A stretch of 64,000 nt of DNA from Tetrahymena thermophila SB210 (GCF_000189635.1 NW_002476157.1:310001-374000); one strand, 5' to 3'. Shown: positions 29,758-42,969, counted from the stretch's first letter. The notes: a model not told the origin generated them from the sequence alone. Translations and numbers: made by a program.

Positions 29758-31275
29758 TTGGAAAAGTAGTTGATTATTTCTGAAATTAATTAAGTAAATA
29801 TATTAATTTGTATATTAATAACTTGAAAATAAATTGCTTATAACTTTAATATTTTATTTGATATGGTTTCGATCTAAGCTAATTAAAATTACTAAAAGCA
29901 AAGCTAGTATGACTTATTTCTTTATTATCAACTATTTTTTTTGGTATTAATGAAAATAATTATAATTATTTGTATATTTTCCTTTCAAACAATTTTTATT
30001 CAAGTAAATCTTTGCTTAAAATTATAAACAAATCTACTAATAGAATAAACCAAAATACAAACAAGCCAGCTTGCATAATTTCTTCCTCTTACCACATCCA
30101 TCAAAATTAATTAATAAATAAAAACACTTTCAAATTAAATACCCTAGTCAGTAAATTATATATTTGTTTCTAGAGCCTATCAAAAAATAAGTAATGAAGA
30201 TTAATAATTTTTATTATCAAAACATAGAAAAATTGATTTTTTAATTAATACACTATCACATATAATAAAATTAAGTTTTTATAATTAATTTTTAGTTTTG
30301 TTGTTGTATTAAAAGTAAAATCTATTGTTGTATCCGTTAGATTTTACTTAATTTATATTTTATTATAATGTAAAATGATACTTTCCTTTTAGTAAAATAT
30401 AATCAACTAGCATATTTTTATCATAAAATAGACTAATTTTAGACTATAATTTACTTCATTAATTTACCTCAATATTTTTTAATTTTATAACATTTAAACT
30501 AATTATTTTCTTGATTATATATAATGTTTGATTGTTTTAATAATATATATTTAAATATCAACTTAGATGATAAATTTTTATTTTTGATGTTTTTAAATAT
30601 TTACAAAAATCTAATCCTTGAATATAAGAAAATTTTCTAAAAAAATACAGCTAACACTCTGTTTGCTTATCTATTAATATATACTGCTAGTAAAAAGATT
30701 AATTTTAGACCATTAATATCGCGTTAATTTAATTAAAAAACCATCTAAATTTTTTATCAGTAGCTATAAATGATTATAATTTAATAATTAATATTTGTTT
30801 TAAAATTTACCTTTCTATTAAAATATAATTGTAATATTACATTTACTTCTTAAAAATAGATGTCTTTACTTTAATTTATTCAAATTTATAGTTACAGAAT
30901 TTTAATATATTTATTTCTTTAAAAATATAAATAATAATTTTATTTGCAGTTATTTAATATGATGAGCTTTTATTCTTAAATTTTTGTTTAATAAAAATCC
31001 AAAAATATTTTGATTAAAATAACTTCTAGAATTAAATAATATTTTTATAGAAATATTTGATTTTCTTTCTTTGTTCTACAAACCTTCTAATAAAAAAGGT
31101 ATGTGGATTAATTCATCATAAAAATAAATGTTTTAAATATTTGTATTGAATATTGTTTCCTTTTAAATTAATAAGCAAGATGCTTGTCAAAATACATCAA
31201 AATAAAGTTTTCAATATTAAATATAATTTTTTAAGATTTTTTCCATATTGTAACAAAATATAAATTTATAAAAAA
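29758..31275. promoter_or_regulatory. Divergent intergenic region
   Basis: This 1.5-kb AT-rich spacer separates two diverging genes and must contain both promoters. The stretch 29900-31250 has no supported ORF, RNA or repeat. Confidence 0.4.
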
Positions 31276-32004
31276 ATGAATACTGACAATTAAAATTAAG
31301 AAAGTGTTTAAAAACCTGAATGGGATGAAAATCTAGGGATATGGAAAAATAGTAAAGCAGCCGGTTAATCAACTCTTCCAGATCCTCTTTGGATTTTCGG
31401 TTATGGCAGTCTTTGTTATAAGCCTGGAGATATGAAATATGTAGAAGAAAGAAATGGATATATTAAACATTATACAAGAAGGTTTTGGTAAAAATCGTGC
31501 GATCATAGAGGAACTCCTGAAAATCCTGGCCTCGTTTGTACTTTACTATCTGAAGAAGAATGGCAAACATATGGAGATAATTACGAAAACGGAATTGTTT
31601 ATGGAAAAGTATTTAGAATAGATGAAAAAGATAAGGAAGAAGTTTTAAATGAGTTAGATTTTAGAGAAAAGGGAGGCTATTCATAAATTATTCTAGATGT
31701 GTATTTTTAAGATTTTGATGAAAATTAATCAGGAAATTAAGTTTAAAAAGTATAAGCCTTGCTTTACAAAGGAAATGTAGATAATCCAAATTTTCTTTAA
31801 GACAAAGATATAAGAGGTTGTATTAAAAAGCAAGCTGAAATTATTTCAAAAAGTATAGGACCTTCTGGAAAGAACATAGAATATTTAATCAAATACTACT
31901 AGTATTTACAGTCAATTGATAAAGTTGATAGGTATATGGAAGAATTAGTTTAATTAGCAACACAGGTGATTAGTTCTGATTAAGATAGCTGCTCAAAAAG
32001 TTGA
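31276..32004 (+). CDS. ChaC-family glutathione-specific gamma-glutamylcyclotransferase
   Basis: An intronless gene of 243 codons (242 aa). ChaC enzymes cleave glutathione to 5-oxoproline and Cys-Gly in the cytosol, adjusting redox state. The substrate-binding signature WIFGYGSL is at residues 39-46, followed by YTRRFWQKSCDHRGTPENPG (66-85). The catalytic glutamate is Glu131 in LDFREKGGY. The C-terminal element GPSGKNIEYL is also conserved. The order and spacing match human CHAC2/CHAC1, with a ~38-residue polar N-terminal extension. In-frame TAA codons, for example Q72 in RRFWQK, confirm the ciliate code. There is no targeting sequence. The 3' end faces the leucine-rich-repeat gene 295 bp away. 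Confidence 0.95.
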
Positions 32005-32299
32005 ACATAAAAATTTATATTTAGTATTTACATTTATATTTGTTAATGAATGAATGTATTTTTGATTTCATTTTTGAAATTTATTTTCTTTAACATTGAA
32101 ACCAACTAATAAATAATTTCCAGAATGATAATATGAAAAAATATTCTAAAATTAAAATACTGTACTATGACATAAATCATACGTAATTTATAAATATTTA
32201 ATTATAATATTTTTTTGAAAATAGATTCTATACAAACAACTTTTTATTTTCTATTCATTTAAATTGATTTTGTCTTATTTTATAAATTTAATTTAAGCT

Positions 32300-34470
32300 T
32301 CATTTATTAATCTACAAAAAAATTGATTGGAACTTTGTTTTTAATTATTTTTTGAAATTATCTATGGCCTTCTCACTAACATTTGTATCATAAAGTTGAA
32401 TTTCTAAACTTTATAAACTAGGTAATTTTATTATAGCCTCTACTAAATATTGAATATCCAAATCATTTATTATTTCATTATACTAAAAATCTAATACTAA
32501 AGAAGTGAGCTTTACTAATTTTGCTAGAACATCTCCTATGTATTGAGCACCTAAATTGCTGATATTACAACTATTTAGATTAATGTTTAACTAAGTGATG
32601 TTTGGAGATTTTATAATAGCTTCAGTTAAATATTAAACACCCTAATCACCTATCTTATTGTCGCAAAATTCTAATTATAAAAAAATTAAATTTTGACATT
32701 TTGCAAGAGCTTCTCTTAAATTTTAAAAAAACACCACACCCATTTTTTAATTGAAACTTAGGTTAAGAGTTAAAGAAGTTAAAGCTGAAGCTATTACATC
32801 AATAGCTTCTCCTAGATATTAATAACCCAATTCACTTATATTGTTTCGCCATAGAATCAGAGTTACTGAAGTAAGGTTAGGACATTTTATAATAGCATCT
32901 CTTAACTATTGAATACCCGAATCATTTAAATAAGTATATTTAAGGATAAGAGTTAAAGAAGTGATCGTTGAACTTATTGCACTAATAGCTTGTCCAAGAT
33001 ATTAAGAACCCAAATGATTAATTTTATTTTAAGATAGATTAAGAGTTAAAAAAGTGAGTTTTTATCTGTTTGCAATAATAGCCTCTCCTAGATATTAAAC
33101 ACCCAAATCAGAAATACCTGTATCTTCTAGATTAAGATCTAAAGAAATGATGTTTGGACGTTTTATAATAGCTTCCATTAAATACTAAACACCCAAATTA
33201 CCTATTACAATTGATTTTAGATAAAGAGTTAAAGAATTGAGATTTTGAAATTTGACAATAGTTTCTCCTAAATATTAAGCACTTAAACTAGTTATTTTAC
33301 TTCCTTTGTATAGATCTATAAATAAAGAAGTTAGATTTGAACATTTTTCAATAGCCTTTCCAATATGATTAATACTCATATCATTTAATGTACTATCCTT
33401 ATCAAAACGAAAGAAATAATAAAATAGGTCTATTTTTAAAGAAGTAATATTTGGACATTTTGCTAGAGACTCTCCTATATATTCAGCCCATATTAGATAA
33501 ATTTGGTCTCCAAAATTACTGTAAAAATCTGCCCATCTGTTGATACCTATTTAAAGAGAATTAGGACATTTTAAGCATTCATTTTATTATTGATTAGTAT
33601 CAGTAAAACAAACTGAGAATTAAGGATGAGAATTTGAGCATTAATCTATTCCCAATTCAATTGAACCTGTTAATCTATCTTATTTATAAAGAAAGATATC
33701 ATCTTTTAAATATTTTTAAACTTAAGTACAATTATTTGAGCATATTCTTTTTGATAAATTCTTATAAGATTAAATAGAGCATTATTCTATACTTTCTACA
33801 CATTGTTTAGTATCTAAGTTCATAAATTAATTTTCAAAAAAGCATTCAACAACACATTCATATGTCTTCTTCTTATTATTAAATTGCAGAATCTTATCCT
33901 CATTGCAACCAACACTACATTCCTATTTCAAAAAGTTTGTAGTTACAATTATCTGATTACTTTGGTGTGGATGGAAATTTGAAATAAACTGTTCATATTC
34001 TTTTTCAGAAATCTATCCCTTCATCCTCTTTTCAAAGTATTATTGTAATATTTCTTAAATTTCTTCTTACGGACAAAAATCGTTTAAAAACTTGAATTAT
34101 GATGATGAGTTTAAAAATCATAAAGTAATTTTTATTGATTTTCAGAAGTTTTCATAGAAAGTTAAGGTAATTCATTAAAACATGAAGTAATAATACATTT
34201 ATTTCCAATTACAAAATCAGAATTTTCACATTCTTTGACAAACTTATTTCCTCTCTAGAATGTCTTCTATTTACTTTGATTATTGTACAAAATCATTCCT
34301 AATATTATCAAGCAAATCATGAGGATTATACATAACAACTTTTTATAACGATTCTATCCCTTCTTTTTTTAATCTTTATTACAAACTGCTTGATTTTATG
34401 GATCCTATTCATGGCTTTCTTCCAACTCTAAATCTTTGTATTCATTTTTTATTTTTGAACTATTTTTCAT
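32300..34470 (-). CDS. Single-pass membrane leucine-rich-repeat protein
   Basis: Two exons (34470-34213 and 34090-32300; 122-bp intron) total exactly 683 codons, giving 682 aa. A Lys/Gln-rich N-terminal tail of about 45 residues precedes one hydrophobic helix (LLCIILMICLIILGMILY) with no signal peptide before it. A type II orientation is therefore likely, with the bulk outside or luminal. A Cys-rich segment follows (about 20 Cys over residues 85-300, for example CSVGCNED, CLKCPNS). The rest is about ten leucine-rich repeats of ~28-30 residues, each with a form like LTLNLSKNKI...LGxxYLGEAI, closest to the ribonuclease-inhibitor type. LRR arrays bind proteins; the partner is unknown. The terminal sequence after the last repeat is KQLKTKFQSIFLQINK. 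Neighbour on the 3' side is the ChaC gene, convergent. Confidence 0.85.
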
Positions 34471-35369
34471 TAATTTCAATTTATTTTCTATTTAGCTCAC
34501 TATTTTCTCTTTTTTATTAAAGAAATTTTATTAATTAAATTGATAATATGAAAAGGTATTTGAGGAAATCCTAATAAGAAAGATTACTCCCATATTAAAA
34601 TTCATTTAATGAATATCCCTTAAATGCTATTTAGTATTTTTTCAATAAATTAAATAATATGTAATTAAATTTATTTTCAAGAGAAAATAAAACTATGCTC
34701 AAAAATAAATTAATAGATTTGCTAGCTAAAAAGGTTATTTCATTTATAAAATTATTTCAATAACTGTTACTTAAAAAATAATTTTATAATCTTTTCAATA
34801 AAATAAATAGCATTTAATTAAATAAATTTGTAAGAATAAATAAAAGTATGCTTAAAATATAGAGCTAATTAAAAAAGCTGATTACCATCTATATCAAATT
34901 TAAAATGAATTTAAGAATTATAATTTAAAAAACAAAATTTATGCTTTTCATAAAATGAAATAATGATTTAAATCTTAATAAATAGGCTATTTTTCTTTAG
35001 TCAAAATAGAAAAATCTTTATTATTTTACTTCACTTGTTAATAAAATTAATGTTTTAGCATAAATTAAATATATTTATTTACTTATTTTTGATATTAAAA
35101 GTAAGGTATATAAATTATTATTAATTTTTTACAGTAAAATTTATTATGTATAATTTTAATTGGATAAGAAATTTACTTTTCGAAAGTTTTTTTTTTTAAT
35201 ATATCAAAATTTTTATTTATGGTAAAATGGAGTTATTAATTGATTATTTAATGAAATTTTTATGCTATTTTTATCTTTCTTATTAAATCATCAACTTTTG
35301 GGAATTTTTATTTATTAAATATTTAATAATCTTAAATAAATAAAAAGATCTGGCTTATTTTAGGCTTTA
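34471..35369. other. Intergenic, AT-rich
   Basis: 900 bp between two minus-strand genes. It should include the LRR gene promoter. No further feature was seen. Confidence 0.5.
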
Positions 35370-38206
35370 TCATTGCTCCTTAGCTATTGTTATGGCCTTA
35401 AAATGGATATCCTTATTATGAATAAAAGTACTGATAGCAGATTGAACATTAACATGTATGTCTGATGTGTTAAAAAAATAAATATTTGGAGACACCATGC
35501 TAAAATTTGGCACAAAATGAGTTTTTATATCATTATTGTCTGTTTCAGATGATTCTACGTGGGTGTGAATTTAAGAAAGAAATCCTTCTTAGTATGTGCC
35601 CTCTTACTTAGTTACGCAATTTAGTAAATAAACATTCCAATAAGTTGTTAATTCTTGGTTTTTATAAATAGTTGGTATTACAAGAAAATATTACTTATTG
35701 CTCTTTATTGCATAGGCTTCTTACTATTTTATTATAATGGGAGATCTCAAATTATGAAGTTCTTTGTTAGGAAATCCCTTTGTAATATTATTGCCTGTTT
35801 TAAAATCATAACTTAGTATTTTAAACATATTAGATTATATGTCTTTGTAAACAAAATGATAGGTATCATGAAATATTTCATTCTAAAAGCAGTATTTTAT
35901 TTGAAGACTTTGAAACTGTTAGAAAGTATAGTAAGAAGGAAGCATAGGATCGGTAAAATAGCTCCAAACAATTAACTCATCGCAGCTGGGGTCATAAATT
36001 ATTATTTTATGGGCATTTTAAACGCATATAATTTAAATAGAATTTGTCAAGTTAGATGATACATCTTTTCTAATTATGTATTAAGCAAATTGCTGAGAAT
36101 TCCCTGTACGGTAAACACTCAAAACTAAAAGGAGATAGAATGTCTCATCTTTATTTACCATATAATAAGTATTTTTTACAATTATTATTCCATGATATCC
36201 TTAGCCATAAATTTCAGAGTAGAATTCTATGCAATTTTAAAATAATTCACGTTGATTACCATCATAAATACAACCCACGTCCTAGCTATCTTCTCCTATA
36301 TATTTATTAACAAATCCGATTCCCGAATCATTAAAGTTACTTACAGTAGCTGAGAAACATTAATTGTTGCTACTGGCATTAATTTAATTTACATTGTTGC
36401 ATTAAGAAGAAAAAATAGTTTTAAAATTTATATTTTTTTGTTGTAATAAAGTATCCCTAATATTGAGATTATTGTTATTATTATTTTTGTTATTATTAGA
36501 ACTTGATCTATCTTATTCTGTTTAGTATTTATCACTGCTTAGCTTAGATGCATCGTAATCAGGTGCATACTTATCTATTTGATGGTTTTTAATATTACTA
36601 TTTGTTAAAGAGAAATTATCTCTTATTGAAAGGTCATTTGCTTCTTTTACAGTATCGAGAGGCTATTAAATTTCATTTTTTGCTTATTATGAAGGGAGAA
36701 ATTCCTTATAATTAAGCATTTCGTTCCTATTAAAATTTATATACTCAAAATTATTAATGCAATTAATGTCTTCGATCAAATCGTTGATTCCTGATATACC
36801 CTAAAAGTCTTGCGTTATGAAAGAATTCATGAGAGACATATCTTGCTTATTTTCTAATTACTCAATAAAAAGTGGTAAATTTCTGTCTTCTATTACTGGT
36901 AGAGATTATATGTTTGATTCATCAAAGCTATTTAATTGCTATTTTTTATTTGCTTGCTTGAACATTTAACCATTTTAGTTGTAATTCTTTTTTTCGATAT
37001 CGTTTTATTATAGTTTTTCATTCAACTCTACATTTCCATCTTCATCTACATCTAAAATATTTGCATCGAAATCTTCCTTATTTTAATTTTTAAAGTTTGT
37101 TTGTTTGTAGTGATTGCAATCATTAGCTAATTCTACCCCCTTATTTTTAATTTGAGGATTTAAAGAAACGGCAGTATCTTTCCTGTAAAGAATATCAGAT
37201 TCAGGGTTGTCAAGATTAATTTTATAAAGCTAATTATTTTCATCTAACTCATCTAATTACTGTTCTTCTATCATCATTTAAATTAATTACTAGTTTTTAA
37301 TTTTTTGAGTTTCAATTTCTTTTTTCTTTTTATCTGAGCTTGCAAAGACATCCACTAGAAATAAACATTGAACTCCTGTTTCTTAAATAACTCCATAAAA
37401 AGCAAGCTAATTTGATTCTAAAGTAATCACATTTGAAGAGAGTTCATAATTATAAAGGTTAATTTTCTTTTGCTCTATAATACGCTCTGCATACATGTCC
37501 CAAATTTCAAATAAAATAACATCATCTTCTGCTTGAACCAAGCAAAGATGGTTTTTATCTTTCATCCCAAGTAGCTAATCGATACGAATAAGCCCGCTTT
37601 TTTTTAAAAAAATGTCCTTCTGCTATATTGAAACCATCTTTATTAATATGTTTCCTTTACAAACCTATTTTTATAAAAAAGCTGGTGCACGATAAAAATA
37701 TGATCGATCTATTTTTTCAGATAGTAATTTTTCAAAAATTTTAATATAAATATTCGTCAGCAAGCTTTTTAATTAATAGTAAAGAATCAATGTTTTGTTT
37801 TTTTACTTTTCTGACGAATAAATAAATAAAATCAAAGAAAAGAAACTTTAATTTAATATTACAAAACCAAAGAGAAAGAATAATTCATGAGGACTTATAC
37901 ATCTAATTAGCAAGAAATTCCTTTTTTATAATTGATATATACTCGATATACATTGCATTTTAGAATTTAAATTAATTTATACGAGAGAAGAGCTATTTAT
38001 TTTATAAATTTGTTAGAATTATCAAATAATTTTCAGGTTATTGAGTAAGTATTGATCAATTCCAACAATTTACTTAATTTTTCTAAAAATAGAAAAAAAA
38101 GATTCTAAGTATCAAATTAAAACTTGCTAGGACCATGACATTTTTCTGTTTAATTTTTTGTGGTTACATCTAAAATTATCTTCTTAAAGTCTAATTAGAT
38201 ATTCAT
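35370..38206 (-). CDS. Large Asn/Asp-rich hypothetical protein
   Basis: A minus-strand frame without TGA runs from about 37700 to the stop at 35372-35370 (roughly 770 codons). The N-terminal part (ILFEIWDMYAERIIEQKK, LAFYGVIQETGVQCLFLVDV) looks globular and beta-rich. The middle is acidic and Asn/Gln/Ser-rich, including an Asn run near 36480. The C-terminal ~300 residues (QYIIRKDVSSNLTNS, IYKNQELTTYWNVYLL) again look folded, beta-rich and possibly propeller-like, but no family is recognised. Exons upstream of 37700 are unresolved: coding-looking pieces occur at 38260-38130 (SEYDVKRYFNEYRKNLM) and 37950-37750 in several frames, so the given start (an ATG at 38206) is provisional. There is no signal peptide or membrane helix in the secure part. 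Confidence 0.6.
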
Positions 38207-38673
38207 TAAATTTTTTCTATACTCATTAAAATACCTTTTTACGTCATATTCACTCAAATCCTTCAATCTATGAAATCAAATGCAGTAGAAAGTAAAATAT
38301 TTGAAAGCAAATTGATGTGTTATTAACTATTAATTTAATGCTAATTTAATAAAATTGCATTTATATTTACATAAATTATTTCTGAGAAAATTCCAAAAAG
38401 TGTAAATTAAATAAAAAAGATGTTTTCTAATTTATTAAATTTGATAGCTTAAACAGAGAAATATATAAATAAATACAAATAAAATATTATAAATTTAAAA
38501 ACTAAACAATTAATTTCTGTGATATTATAATGATTATTTCTTAATTTTGTTTAAATAAATATTTTGTTTGTTTTTTTAATTTTTTATTTGATTCTTAAAT
38601 AAAAGCCAAGCTAGTAAAAACTTTTTATTCAACAATCTTTTAAATCTCCAAAAATAATAGAATAAGTATAATC
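38207..38673. other. Short intergenic region
   Basis: AT-rich spacer between the 3' end of the zinc-knuckle gene and the provisional start of the previous gene. A first exon of the latter may extend to about 38265. Nothing else was seen. Confidence 0.4.
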
Positions 38674-40061
38674 TCAATTTCTAGAAGATTTTTTATCTTT
38701 ATTGCTTGATTTATTTTCATCATTGTATTTACTTTCTTTATTTCTATCTCTAGAACCACTTTTACTTCTTTTTTTACTTCTTTCAGTTCTGTCCTCTCTA
38801 TTTTTATCGCTTTTTTCATCTCTATACCTATCACTCTTATAATCTCTATTTTTTTCATACTTTTCTGTTCTACTTCTATCTGACTTTTCATCTTTATATT
38901 TATCATCTCTACCTTTATAATCACGATTATCATCTCTACTTCTTTCTGATTTTTCTTCTTTACTTCTTTCATATTTATCATCTCCTCTTCTTTCATACTT
39001 GTCTTCTTTTTTCCTATCAGTTTCCTTATCTTTTTTTTATTCTTTTTGAGGTGAATCAGCTCTATCTTTTTTTTTACTATCTCTTTCTTAGCTTTTATAT
39101 AATTTAGTTGATCTATCTTTGCTCTTTTTACTGCTATTTGGACTTCTAGATCTTGATCTAGATTTATCTTTTGATTTTTTTGTATCTAATTTTATTAACA
39201 AAATAATATTAAAAATAAATTTATTTTAGTTTGTTTGCTTTTAATACCTAATTGTTTTGAGTCATCATTCTATTTATCTTTATTTTCTTGCTTACTTTTT
39301 TTTGATTCTCCCTTATCTTTCTTACTTTTATTCTTCTTTTTTTCTTTTTCGTTAGATGAGTCAGAGGAGTTACCATCGTTGTCTAAAAAAATAATATAAA
39401 ACATTATTTTATAAAAAGCTTAATATTCTAATTTAGAATACAGATCTAAATAAACCTATTTTTTCTAAATTTGAGCATAATTTAAAAATAATTTACCAGA
39501 ATTATCAGATTATGATGATGAAGAAGAAGCGGAGGAAGAAGAACCACTTTTTTCTGAACCTTCGCTTGAATTAGAGGAACCAGAATTTGAGCTATCTTCA
39601 TCAGAAGAATTTGATGAACTAGAAGAGGAACTTGAAGAAGAAGAAGATGATGGTGATGGGATTTCTATATTCTCTAAATCTAAACTATCCTTTCTCACTC
39701 TTCTATACTTATCATAAACTACAGTAGGTCCTTTAGGAGCTGCTTCTGGTTCAAATGTTTACTTCAACTCCTAATTCCTTTTAAATTAAATATTTAATTA
39801 TATTATCTGCTTCTTACGATTGAAAAAGGAAACTTATTTTCAAATAGCTGAAACTTTTTAAAAATAATTTATTTTCATCTTAATAATTATTTACTTATAT
39901 TGCATAGTGGCTGATGGACGATAAACGTATGCTGCTTAGTTTTAGCATTCATATGTAAAATGACCTAATTTTAAACATTTTTAGCACCTATAATTTTCCT
40001 AACTTTTAGTATCTTTTTTGTATCTTTGTAAGAATATCTAAGCTTAGCTAGTTTGTTGCAT
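38674..40061 (-). CDS. ZCCHC10-like zinc-knuckle protein with Ser-rich and RS-like tail
   Basis: Four exons (40061-39895, 39777-39497, 39382-39248, 39185-38674) total exactly 365 codons, giving 364 aa. The first exon encodes a CCHC zinc knuckle, YRCQKCLKLGHFTYECQN, followed by AAYVYRPSAT. This pairing is characteristic of the ZCCHC10 family, in which the knuckle is followed by a HRPSRT segment. As in animal ZCCHC10, a long Ser tract follows (about residues 90-150), then Lys-rich sequence. The last exon is much longer than in the animal protein and is an alternating Arg/Asp/Glu/Ser/Lys region (RSRSRSP-like start, then many ER, DR and SR pairs) like splicing-factor RS/RD domains. A nuclear RNA-processing role is therefore likely but inferred. 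Stop TGA at 38676-38674. Clean phases at all three introns support the model. Confidence 0.85.
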
Positions 40062-40841
40062 TTCTATTTATAATTTATAAGTGGATATATTTATACTAAA
40101 TTGCTTTTTGTCTAACTACTGTCAAAATTGCTTTTAATTTGCATATTAATTATATATTAGAAAGATTTGATCTGACCACAAAATTTATTTTTATTTCCAA
40201 ACCCTCCTTTTTATTGTAATTCGAAGGACTCAGAATTGTATAGGCAAGTAGCATTTAATCTTATTTAAGTTAATAGTAGTACTCTATATTTTATCTTTAT
40301 ATAAATTTTTATTTTTTTAATAATTTTATATTAAATAAATCAATACTAATAAAAAATAATTTATTATATTTCAAAAAGGGAGAGGCTATAAAATAATAAT
40401 TCCAATCATTATCATAGGCTTTATAAAAATATTTTTTTAAAAACATTAGTTAGTCATTTAGTTATTTTAATGTGTTTGTTTTGAATATCTTTGTATTAGC
40501 TATAACCTTAAATTTTTTTATGAAATAAAGAATAAAATTAGTTTTAATATGATCATTTTTATTTTTTTTAAGTTCAAAAGATATAAAATAAATTTAAATT
40601 ATATTAATTATAATTATTTTATTCATTAAAATGCTCTCTCTTTTATTTATTAATAAAAAAAATTATACAAACAAAGTTATTTTTGAGCAATATTAAATTT
40701 AATATAATTATATTTTATTTTTTTTAATTGGTTGATTTCAAAAATTTTATTTTAAATTATGCAATTTAAAAGATTATATTTTTTTTAAATTTAAAGACAG
40801 ATACTCTGAACATAATTATTTTATGAATTAATATTGAGACT
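40062..40841. other. Intergenic, AT-rich
   Basis: 780 bp between two minus-strand genes, presumably including the promoter of the ZCCHC10-like gene. No other structure is supported. Confidence 0.5.
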
Positions 40842-42330
40842 TCAAAAAATATTGCAAGCTGACACTCCTTCAGACTCTCTAACTAATTTACCAACATAGT
40901 CATCGTAACTTGGTTCGGCTTGTTAATTATTATAGTGGAAAAAGTATATTTCCATATCCTTAAATTATTCCTTTTAGTATCCAGTTAAATTGGGGACTTA
41001 TGCTATTTAAATTTGAGCTTTATAATTTGTAATAAAAAATAATTAACCCTTTTCATTTATTTTTTCTCTTTAAATTTCTTAGAAATAGAATATCAAAATA
41101 ACTAAAAATAATTTCAATTTCTATTCATAAAATTTAAATAAAAATAAAAATAAAATTTAAGCTCATATTCAATCTATGATTATGAAACATATATTAATAT
41201 TAAAAGATATTACCTTGATCTATTCCATCAGAAACTATATAATTAGAATTTTAGGGAATCTGAGATGCTCTAGGATTTGCTGAGGCTTTTTTTGTTTTTT
41301 CTTCATACTCATCTTACTAAAATATATATTGATTTTGCACCTAAACTTAGGATTATTGATATTGAAGTTGTTGCAGTCTCTGTTATTATAACTATTATGA
41401 ACTATCCAAGTTAATCTATTATTTATTTTAGATATTTTGTTAATCAACATGATGTTTGATCAAAATTAACAAGAAAAATTAAGTAAATCAATAGTATCAA
41501 TAAAATTTATACATCAACAATATTATTTGAAACATTCTACTAACTCTATTGCTAGTTAATTAAGTTTAAGTTTGTTTGAGATCTACTTCTATCTTGAAGA
41601 TTGGGCTTACTTATTTCTTAATTTTGCATTGCTTAGATATCTCTTTGTTAATACAAATTATCCCAGTGCTATTTATCTTAGACAAAGCTTCTATTAGGGG
41701 TATAGCTTTACCTACTGTTTTATATTTTTATAAAATATTTTAAAGCTTTTCGAATAAATGAATAAATTTAATAAAATATTTACTTTTGCACAGAAGAGTT
41801 AGCTAGTTGTGGCTAATAAGTACTTCTGTAATTGTTGTTTTAAAAGATCTTTTATCTACCGCTATTGTCTAAGTTTGATCTGTTTGCGAAGGATTATGAT
41901 GGGTTTTAGTTTGAATCTTTTTTAATTTTTAAATAATTAATTTAAAATGGTTTTTATTAAGAGATAAAGAAGCTTTCATCCTAATAAGTATATATAAATG
42001 TCTTTAATTATTATAATTTCAAATTTTTTTCAATAAACCATATTATTAGCTCTTTGTTTGTTCTAATGCTGTCAAAAAATATATGTAATCGACATTTTAT
42101 CGATTTAATCCAAAATTTATTTAAACAAATAAATAAATATTTCGCTAATTACTATATTAAAAATTAGGTGGTAGAGTTTATTCCATTCTTGGTTAATTCA
42201 TGGCTGTGATTAGGTTTTGTACTTTTTATTCTCCAATAATTTTTTTGCTTAAAATTTAAAGCTACTGTCAGCAACGCAAGTTTATTATTATAAGTTTTTT
42301 ATGCAGTATAATATTTCTAACAATTAGTTT
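40842..42330 (-). CDS. Gln/Asn-rich hypothetical protein, 5' end uncertain
   Basis: Exons that join in phase: to 42153, 42068-41784, 41711-41513, 41415-41214 and 41017-40842, with introns starting GTAA or GTATAA. The stop TGA is at 40844-40842. The middle exons are very Gln-rich (QQLQQQRLQQLQYQQSQVQ), encoded largely by TAA and TAG. Flanking parts are Asn/Ser-rich (SYTPNRSFVQDKQHWDNLYQ). The last exon is less biased and may fold (AEPSYDDYVGKLVRESEGV). The first exon given here encodes LALLTVALNFKQKNYW, then IKSTKPNHSHELTKNG; its own start was not found, so the 5' boundary is approximate. No catalytic domain is recognised. Gln/Asn-rich tracts suggest a disordered, possibly aggregation-prone or regulatory protein. 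Confidence 0.55.
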
Positions 42331-42415
42331 TTTAATAATTCAATATGCAAATTTCTAAATCTGAAGTTAATTAATAAAATTGATTAGGGTGATTCACATA
42401 ATAAATTTATTAAAT

Positions 42416-42863
42416 ATGCATCAAAAACCATTGGCTTTCCAATATTAAGATTACATAATTGATCGAGTTGATGGGATGATTGAATATTTTAAATTTGAAA
42501 GAGATAAAAATTATATTATAAAGTATGAGAATGGACAATGCGAAGTATTCATCTTGCTGTAATAGGAAACAAAAATTGTAATTAAATAGAATTTGATTAA
42601 ATTTATATTATTCATATGAATGCATTTAATAGAAAACGTCTGCTAAAACGGATTATATAAATATATTGGATTTTTGTATGTTTTCAAATAAATATAGATT
42701 TACTAATTTAATAAAGAAGATAGAATTGACTTACTTTAAATACAAAGAGAATTTAAGATATTATATAAATAATAGAAGGCTCTATCTAGTAAAAGCCAAA
42801 TTCATAGATAAACATAAAAGATATTTATTTATTTAGAGTATAAGGGTTTACCTAATATACTGA
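42416..42863 (+). CDS. Small hypothetical protein, about 130 aa
   Basis: Two exons (42416-42577 and 42633-42863) separated by a canonical 55-bp GTAATTA...TTTAATAG intron give exactly 131 codons ending in TGA. The product is basic and aromatic (YIIDRVDGMIEYFKFERD, then YINILDFCMFSNKYRF, LYLVKAKFIDKHKRYL). It has no signal peptide, transmembrane helix or familiar motif. Base composition is richer in G/C than the flanks, which favours coding. The 5' side abuts or overlaps the uncertain 5' exons of the minus-strand Gln-rich gene, and the 3' side lies about 100 bp before the next start, so it could be spurious or an exon of something larger. Confidence 0.4.
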
Positions 42864-42969
42864 TTTAACTTCTTGACTTCTCACGCTAGTCTAGAAACGA
42901 TTAGTTAAAAATTATAAATTTATTAAGCGTGATTAATAAAAATCATATTGATCATTAATTATAAATATT

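Noticed and set aside
38640-38996. 118-aa minus-strand frame rich in Lys, Glu and Ile
   Set aside because: It is the wrong frame of the RS/RD-rich last exon of the ZCCHC10-like gene; the correct frame joins all four exons in phase.
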